A DNA stretch of 64,000 nucleotides from Paratinospora sagittata. Lineage: Eukaryota > Streptophyta > Magnoliopsida > Ranunculales > Menispermaceae. Position 1 is the stretch's first letter. Every line of letters starts with the position of its first letter. Position numbers and translations under genes: made by a program. The stretch spans positions 21,592,288 through 21,656,287 of the forward strand of contig CM069605.1 in the NCBI GenBank assembly GCA_035771175.1. Direction: 5' to 3'. Shown in pieces: positions 57,366 to 64,000 of the stretch. Below the pieces are notes generated by a model, which saw only the letters and a program-made list of their open reading frames with translations, was not told the DNA's origin and ran no database searches.

Positions 57366-58270
57366 GATGATTTAGTATGCTTGCCAAGTTGACAAGGTTC
57401 ACACACCTTATCTTCTAGGTACACTCCCTTAAGAATGCCCTTTGCAAGCTCATTTTTGGCAAGTTTAGAAATATTATCCCATGCTAACATGTGTTAACCT
57501 TTTTATGCCATAACCATGTATCATCCTTCATAATAGCACTCAAGCATGAAACATTTTGGTCACTGATATCGTCAAGCAAAAATGCACATTCTTATGTCTA
57601 GATATGCTATGAATGTAATGGAACCATTAGCATGCTTAACTATGCACTTATTTGCTTCAAAGCTAACATCATAACCCTTATTACATAATTGACTTATGCT
57701 CAGGAGGTTATATTTAAGGCTTTTAACATATAAAACATCATGAATAGAAAGTGAAGAGTTACCAACAGTGTCAATACCCATTATTTTACCTTTGTTGTCG
57801 TCCCCGAAAGTCACGTTCCTTCCAAGCTTGCAGACCATGCTCAAAAAGATTGATTTATCTCCTATCATATGCCTTGAGTAGCCGCTATCGAGATACCAAT
57901 AGTGCTTTTGAGAACCATCCTACACCGCAAAGAAGACTTTTGACTTTGGTACTCAAGTTGTTTTAGGTCCTTCAAAGTTAGCATGATTTAAAATATTTTT
58001 CTCTACTTAAGCAAGTATACCCTTTTTAGTACAATTAAGTGGGCATCTAAGAATGGTGTGGCCTTGCCTATTACAATAGTGGCAAGTGGGCCTTTTTGTC
58101 AATAAGTTGTTATAACTTTTTTGTTTTGACCCTTTTGTTTAACCAAGCCCGACCTTATCAAAGGCACACCTGTGGGACCCTAGCATCATGTCAAAGAGCT
58201 TTTGTCCATTGGTGAATTTCTTCAAAATGTTAGACAAGTCATCAACACTCTTTTTGAGTGTCTCAAGCTC
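57366..58270 (-). pseudogene. SIRE gag end, protease and GAG-preintegrase (minus S2 element)
   Basis: Minus strand: KKSVDDLSNILKKFTNGQKL, FDMMLGSHRCAFDKVGLG, zinc knuckle CHYCNRQGHTILRC (complete here), protease WYLDSGYSRHMIGDKS (Asp-Ser-Gly kept, Cys replaced by Tyr), then GRNVTFGDDNKGKIMGIDTV, YVKSLKYNLLSISQLCNKGY and GAG-preintegrase ending at KHTKSS. Several stops and frame changes. The upstream gag and 5' LTR are missing: at about 58270 the sequence joins a LINE. Confidence 0.9.
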
Positions 58271-59264
58271 TTTGGTCAAGCCATTACAAAGTAAGTGTTG
58301 CGCCACTTCATATCCAGACTTCACTGTGCACAACCTGAAAAGAGTAGAATGCCAAATGATATTATCTTGCAGTCCAATTTGGCTAATAGGGATTAAGGAG
58401 ATAATTTGAGCTTCTTCTGTGTTGAAAAGAGATCGTAAAGGGTTGAGTTTTATTTTCTTGTACTTGACTCAAATAAGGATTCTACCTTCTCAAATGTCCC
58501 TGACTTAAGTGTGGATATACGAAAAGATATTAGCACAGGGACCCAAGGATCCTTCCTGACATTAATGGATTTGTTGTTACCAACACGCCAACGGGCTTCA
58601 TATTAAAGAACAAGACGCCTTGTCAATCCCAAGAAGGCCTTTTTCCAAGAGGGGCATGGAGAAAGTTCGTTGCATTATAATATTTTGCTCGAAGGCACTG
58701 AAAAAGTAGGGAGTTCGAATGGTTGACTAGCCGCCAGCATTGTTTGGCTAGGAAAGCATAATTAAAATTTTCAAAGTGTTGGAAGCCAATGCCACTATTT
58801 GATTTATTCTCAATCAGCTTGTGTCATTAACACCATAGGATTGATGTTTTGTCTCTATGGGAGCTTTACCGATATTTGGAGAACTTGGTTGTCATGGAGT
58901 GTAAAACATTTCGAGGAAGCTTGAAGTAGGACATAGTATAGGCGGGTATGGAGAGACTTACTTATTTAAGTAAAGCTTACCTACTTGTTGGAGAAAGCAA
59001 GTTTTTCTCCCAACCAAGAATTTTGTTATTAATCTTAAAGCCCAAGTCATTAGCGACTTCCTTCTTGAATTTTCCAATTGCAATTGTGGCCCCCAAATAT
59101 CTTCCAAGTGATTCAAATGGATTCGTTTTGAGGATAACAACAAGTCTTTTCCTTTGATTACACCTCACTTTTGAATTGAAAATAATGTTGTTCTTCCCCA
59201 AATTATTTTGCTGGCCCGACGTCTCGTAGTAGATGTCTAAAATGTGAGCAAGAGCCTTGAAATT
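58271..59264 (-). pseudogene. L1-like LINE ORF2, part after RT (C-terminal side)
   Basis: Minus strand from 59264: FKALAHILDIYYETSGQQNN, ESLGRYLGATIAIGKFKKEV, ILGWEKNLLSPTSR, then SGIGFQHFENFNYAFLAKQC and IIWHSTLFRLCTVKSGYEVA, all hallmarks of the plant L1 region downstream of RT. Stops break it at several places. It joins copia gag near 58270, giving a short chimeric frame (58139-58333). Confidence 0.87.
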
Positions 59265-60692
59265 TGATGAGTTGATATTTAGATATGTTTTAGAGTATGT
59301 TTTAGATGAGTTTGAGGATGATTTGATCATTTATTAGGTTGGTTTTCGTTAGTTGTTAGTTTAGTTAGTTTTTAGTATATGTTGCATTATTTCAGTATTT
59401 GATTTTATACGTTAGTTGATTTGATCATATAAGTGTTTTAATCATTGGTTTTGATTTTTTTTTTTGTAGTTGTTTAAATGTGTTTAAAGTCAACTTGGAT
59501 GATGGGAACATGATACAAGATGTTGCAATGAAGATACATGAAGAATACAAGTCAAAAAGATCCAAAATTTGGCTAAGTCCACAAGAAAAGAAGGAAAAGA
59601 GTGCTGAAAAAATAAAGACTGGGCGCCGCGGCGCCCAGATGAGAACCTCGGGTGGTGGAGAAATAGTGAATGGGCGTCGTGGCATCCACTGTGAACGTCG
59701 GGGTTGCGACAGTTTTAGGAAGTGTCTATTTTGTTGCGAGATTCTCCCATTCCACTTGGAACTTCCAATTTCAACTTTCTATGTACTTGTAACTATATTT
59801 ACTTCATTGTTTAGAATTTCTAAGGAATCATAGAGTGGAGAACAAGGAGAAAATGGCTAGAGCAAAGCGAAGAAGAAGATCAATGTGAAGCAAAGAAGAG
59901 ATTCTTTAACATACACTTTTACCATTTTAGTTTGTTTTCATTGTTCTTATTCATGTTCAAACCATTATTTTATGTTTTGTTGTTTCTAGTTATGACCTAA
60001 ATTCTCTTTCTAGAGGATAGATTGATCTGAACTCAAAACTATGTCTTAGTTTTCATTGTTTAATTATTATTAATGAAGTTTTGTAGTTTATTTGTATTTT
60101 TCTGAGTTTAATGCTTTTGATCCCTTGATCACGGATTAGATGATCATAGACTTGAGATAGATGCTCCAAAAGAGGATACCTTGGGTTGGAATTTGGAAAA
60201 TATAACCTAGGCTATCGTGAGACCAAAAAGAAATCAAGACCCTTTGATGTCATTGGAAGAAAATCACAGAACTCAATGAGTTATTGTCACGCAGGTTTCA
60301 TCAAAAGAGTAACATCAAGGTGATAATAATATGCTCTAGTTGGTGCTCGAGAGAGGGAATTGAAAACATTAGGATTTTCGACTTATAAACGAAAGAATTG
60401 AATTAATAATAAATATATATAAAGGCATAGTTGAGAGTGAGGGGATATCGAACCTCTAGATCATTCTATCATTGATTTCCAATTTATGTCTATTGCTTTG
60501 CTAGTTTAGTTTTAATTTGTTTAATTGTCTTGTTTTTAACTTACTTGAACTATCGATTTTGATCTTCTAAATAAAGTTAGGGTTAAAAACATTGTAATTA
60601 GTGTAGTCATCAATCCTTGAGGGCGGTATCTAATATTCTCATCGATTTATATTATAACTTGACATCATGCGCTTGCAGTTTTACACACAACA
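59265..60692 (+). repeat. solo Athila LTR inside the LINE
   Basis: 1428 bp, TGATGAGTTGATATTT to CACACAACA. Flanks AAATT (59260-59264) and AAATC (60693-60697) differ at one base, and removing it restores the LINE frame PKDF-KALAHILD. It contains the perfect 20-bp palindrome at 59619-59638. The frame at 59480-59833 is LTR sequence, not a gene. Confidence 0.83.
59619..59638 (+). repeat. 20-bp perfect GC palindrome in Athila LTR
   Basis: CTGGGCGCCGCGGCGCCCAG reads the same on both strands. The equivalent site in the other Athila LTR (51745-51764) has changed on both arms and can still pair. Confidence 0.95.
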
Positions 60693-62216
60693 AAATCTTT
60701 AGGTGTTTCCCTATAGAATAATTGTATATCATCGACAAAGAATAGATGTGAAAGCTCTGGACTTTTTCTGCAAAATTTGAAACCCATGAGAGCATGAGAG
60801 TGGATAGCTTTGGAAATAAGAGACAAGAAAGCTTATGCTTATATAAGAAAGAGGAAGAGAGAGAAGGGGTCCCCTTGGCGGAAAACATGTGAGGGATTGA
60901 ATGGTGAAGATAACACCCCATTCATTTTAATTTTGTATGTGAAAATTGATATACACAAACTAATCCATATCTTCAAGTTAGTAGAAAAAGGCAAGCAGAT
61001 GGAAATTTTTGTCGATGAAACCCCATTCGACTTGATCATAGGCATTCGACATATCGAGTTTAATTGTCGCCTCCAGGGATCTCTTTTTACTTTTCCTCAT
61101 TGAGTGAAGAATTTCATGAGTAATTAAGATATTCGAGATTTGCCTTCCTTGGACAAAAACACCTTGAGCAATATCGATAATCTAATCTAATAACGGCTTG
61201 AGTCTATTAGCAAGAATCTTCGTGTATAAACCATGTTACACAAGCTAATAGGACACAACTCATTCATAGACTTAGGGGATTTAACTTTCGAATGTGGGTA
61301 TAAATAAGTAAAGGGTCAAGCTACTCATGGGCAAAGAACTTGTTAATAATATCTAATAGGGATGAGGATACAACTTCAAAATTGGACTAGAAGAAGAAAG
61401 TTGTGTGATCATCGGGTCCACGAGCTTTATGAGGGTCCATGTCAAAGAGGGCCATCTTCAGTTCTGCCATGGATATCGAGCTTTCTAATTGTATTGATTC
61501 TTTGTAGCTCAACTTCCTTGGGAGTTCATCCAATAAGTGCAAATCAAATGGATTGGAGCAACTGTTGAAAATCTTCAAGAAATAATTCGTAGACAGATTT
61601 AGCAAAAGAGAAGGATCGTTAATCCAAACATCTTGATCATCAAACAAACCAATGATAGAATTACTCTTTCGAGAGAGACAACCTTTGAGTGAAGATATTT
61701 AGTATTTCAGTCACCTAATTAAAGCTAATCCAATCTAGCTCTCACCCTCCAATACTCTTCTTCTTGAGATAAAGCTTGTTTAAGTTTAGTCTCCATGCCT
61801 TGAATTAATAATATATCAACTCGCTTTCTTTGGTATAGATCATTCATGGCCTTGGACTACGATTGAATCATCTTATTTGAATTAGTTGATGGGCAACGAG
61901 AAGATCTTCTTTTTCATTACAAAAATTTTGCTTGAGATAGGCATATGGTTTGATGCAACCCAAGTTTCTTCTATTATACTTCTACATTCTTCATGGTTCA
62001 TCCATTTATGATCAAACCTAAAGAGAAGTAGAATTGAAGGGCAAAAAGTTTCGATACTTAATAACAGAGCAACATGGTTGGACCCAGAGCTAGAAAGTGA
62101 GAGAGCCATGCATTTGGATATATGGACATCTAAGGACAAATCAAACACCTATCTAGACTTTCAAGAATAAGTTGATCCCCACTCCTATTTGTCCAAGTGA
62201 ATTGGGACCTAGTGTA
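60693..62216 (-). pseudogene. L1-like LINE ORF2, endonuclease end and reverse transcriptase
   Basis: Minus strand from 62216: TRSQFTWTNRSGDQLILESL and DRCLICP (end of the APE-type endonuclease), then LLFRFDHKWMNHEECRSII, ELKMALFDMDPHKARGPDDH, VFRQGDPFSLFLFLI and the catalytic box HLFFVDDIQLFYR at about 60712-60749, where the usual Ala before the Asp pair is Val. Frames change several times. Such elements copy their RNA at the target site. Confidence 0.9.
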
Positions 62217-63934
62217 TGTTGCCCTAAGTGGTTTTTCATTTAGATTTCTCTCAAGTGTTTTGATGCTAACAAACAATATAACTATTGGTGCTTATGTTTA
62301 AATCAAGTATATTTCAACACCAAAGATTATGTTAAAGGCCAATACAAGATTCAAGTGATCTCAAGTTCAATTAAGCGGATCAAAATAAGTCAAAATCAAA
62401 GCTTGGACGAGTTGACATAAAGATAAGAGAATGAGAACTTACCCTTCATGAACTTAGACTTAGGACGTAGCATACTTGCATCCATATTGCTCAATCATTC
62501 TTTAAAATTTATGGATTCATTAAGTTTTTCTTTAAAAATGCTTTCTAAGTGTTAAAATATGTTTAGATAATGTTCCTAAACCATTTCAAACTTCTTTAAG
62601 TCATATTTGCATTAGTTAATTTCATCAAAATCACATATGCACAAGATTATCAAAAACTCATATGTTTTAGTTTTTCAAATACGTCTTAATTTTTAACCTT
62701 GACTTCAATTCTTTGTTTGAGGTGTTTTCGAAGAGTTTTAATCATCAAACATTGTGTATTTCAATCATATTATGTTTCCTAAACATGTTAATAAAATTTA
62801 AAATCTGAAAACCAAGTTTTAACCCAAAGTATTGTTAGATTAGCTCAAACCAATCGACTGAATTGAAACTAGTCGATTGGATTGTATCCAATTGACTAGA
62901 TTATGTAGGCCAGCAAACTAGTCCTTCGAACTAGTGCACTAGCGAGCCATTTTTTGGGTTTGTGTTATCAGGGTTGTGAGTAGCACGCTAGAGCAGTAGA
63001 CTCACGCGCTACTGACTGTCGAGATGCAATTTTAGCAGTCAAAATTTCAAATTTCAGACCTCCAAGTGCTAGTTTCTTGTGTCTAATAGCTAGTGCTCCA
63101 TTCCAACTTATAAATATATGCACTTAGGCCATTCTATACACAAGAGAGACACAAATGTGAATCTAGGGAGTGTTTTTCGAAAATCAAATTCATTTTACAC
63201 ATTAAAAGCCCTAGAATGGAAATGACTTGATGAAAAGAGGTTTTCCAAAGCATTCATCCTATGCATCTTTTAAGCATATCCAAAATCATCTCTTAAGCAA
63301 TCTTGATGCAGGGAAGGTAATATTGTTTTAAGGTTTCTCAAACTTATGAGCTTCATTGTTATATCTTATATTTGAGTATTTGTATCATTTGAGCTTCCTT
63401 TGTACTTGTAAGTTTTTATAAAATATATTTATCATTTTCTTTCTCTCTTTGATTTGTTTCTAATTGAAACAAATCAAGTCAAAATCATATGAAATTCTTA
63501 CATTGGAATCAAAGGTTCAGTTTCACCCTTTATCTTGAAAAGGGTCAACTGATTCTTCCTTATCCCGCAAGAAAAAAAATTTGGCTTTTCCTTTGCCCTT
63601 GAAAAAAGACCACGTGGTTCATCCTTAGCCTATTAAAAGGATAGGTTTATTTAAACCTTCAAAAAGACATTGTAACGATTTGGTTCACACTCTTGAAGTG
63701 AACCAAGTATAGTGAAATCCTAGATAAGGTTTCTCTAGGCATAGATGTATGAAAGGATTTTCTGAACCACATACAAATATTTGTCTCTTCTTTTTTTATT
63801 TCCTCACTTTACATTTATGCACATTGGTTTTTAGAGCTTTAACTTGTATCATTTAAAGGATTCCACCAAAGAACTTAGAATTTCTCAAAACTGACCAAAA
63901 CATCCAATTCACTCTCCTTCTTCGGTGTCCAGCA
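62217..63934 (+). repeat. solo copia LTR, family S3, inside the LINE
   Basis: 1718 bp, TGTTGCCCTAAGTGG to GTCCAGCA, flanked by perfect GTGTA (62212-62216 and 63935-63939). It has the SIRE-like start (GATGCTAACAAACAA) and end (CCAATTCACTCTCCTTCTTCG). TATA-like TATAAATATATGC at about 63109. Leader hairpins lie at 63550-63706. Confidence 0.92.
63550..63706 (+). repeat. leader hairpins of S3 LTR
   Basis: TTCCTTATCCCGCAAG-type unit, ATCCTT/AAGGAT unit around AGCCTATTA, and the conserved last hairpin TTGGTTCAC/GTGAACCAA (63680-63688/63698-63706), a perfect 9-bp stem with a 9-nt loop ACTCTTGAA. Confidence 0.82.
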
Positions 63935-64000
63935 GTGTACTTTAAATCATGAAGGTTGTTGTTGTAAACAAAGAAGTGAAAAGCCTCACCTTCATGTTGA
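63935..64000 (-). pseudogene. L1-like LINE, endonuclease segment at window edge
   Basis: Minus strand reads HEGEAFHFF, then NNNLHDLKY, which continues into TRSQFTWTN after the S3 LTR (the last GTGTA copy is the duplication). It is the region before the FTW motif of L1 endonucleases. The rest lies outside the window. Confidence 0.7.

Noticed and set aside
59480..59833. 117-codon plus-strand frame
   Set aside because: Lies wholly inside an Athila solo LTR and includes the 20-bp palindrome; no family resemblance.

Overview
The window is a stretch of repetitive DNA from a flowering plant with a large, transposon-rich genome. Every recognisable coding sequence belongs to a retroelement, and I found no host gene, tRNA, rRNA or CRISPR array. 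The families are all typical of plants: Ty3/gypsy of the Tekay/Del chromovirus type and of the Athila type, Ty1/copia of the SIRE/Maximus type, and an L1-like LINE. The sequence is AT-rich, intergenic DNA has accumulated by nested insertion, and nearly all reading frames are broken. The species cannot be named from the sequence.

Layout. 1-7041: a Tekay/Del arrangement of pol 3' part, one 2.7 kb LTR, then PBS plus gag-protease-RT cut off in RT, so two internal regions share one LTR. 7042-8254: minus-strand piece of a SIRE accessory ORF. 8255-14029: pol-less Athila element on the minus strand (LTR piece, accessory ORF, protease, gag). It is broken at 14030 by a plus-strand SIRE element (family S2): 5' LTR 14030-16247, gag 16304-17472, continuing 29812-31637. 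That gag is split by a solo S2 LTR (17473-29811), itself split by a minus-strand gypsy LTR (17768-27755), itself split by a complete non-autonomous SIRE-like element (19236-26171, minus) with one intact ORF. At 31638 the S2 pol is cut by a minus gypsy LTR, which holds a plus gypsy LTR (33118-42005), which holds another SIRE element (family S1, 34749-41496) with gag, accessory ORF and a rearranged 3' LTR. 42491-47929: truncated S1 LTR containing a solo S1 LTR (43544-46198). 47930-51229: minus Tekay-like LTR sequence containing a solo S1-type LTR (48482-50496). 51230-58270: minus S2 copia element with three solo or partial LTRs inside. 58270-64000: minus L1-like LINE split by an Athila solo LTR (59265-60692) and an S3 copia solo LTR (62217-63934).

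Insertions were placed by matching terminal motifs (TG...CA), PBS complementary to initiator tRNA-Met, polypurine tracts and 5-bp target duplications, several of them perfect (AGAGA, CCCCA, AGTAG, TTTTC, GTGTA, ACACT). Most insertions are solo LTRs, so LTR-LTR recombination has been frequent.

The most interesting signal is non-coding. The copia LTRs carry, downstream of their TATA boxes, arrays of short hairpins whose loops stay close to CCCGTAA while the stems change in a compensatory way between families. This looks like a structured leader of the genomic RNA. Upstream of the TATA box there are other arrays of paired motifs (GGACGC...GCGCCC in S1; GGAACGCGCTCC-type palindromes in S2), and the palindromes recur in unrelated gypsy LTRs of this window.
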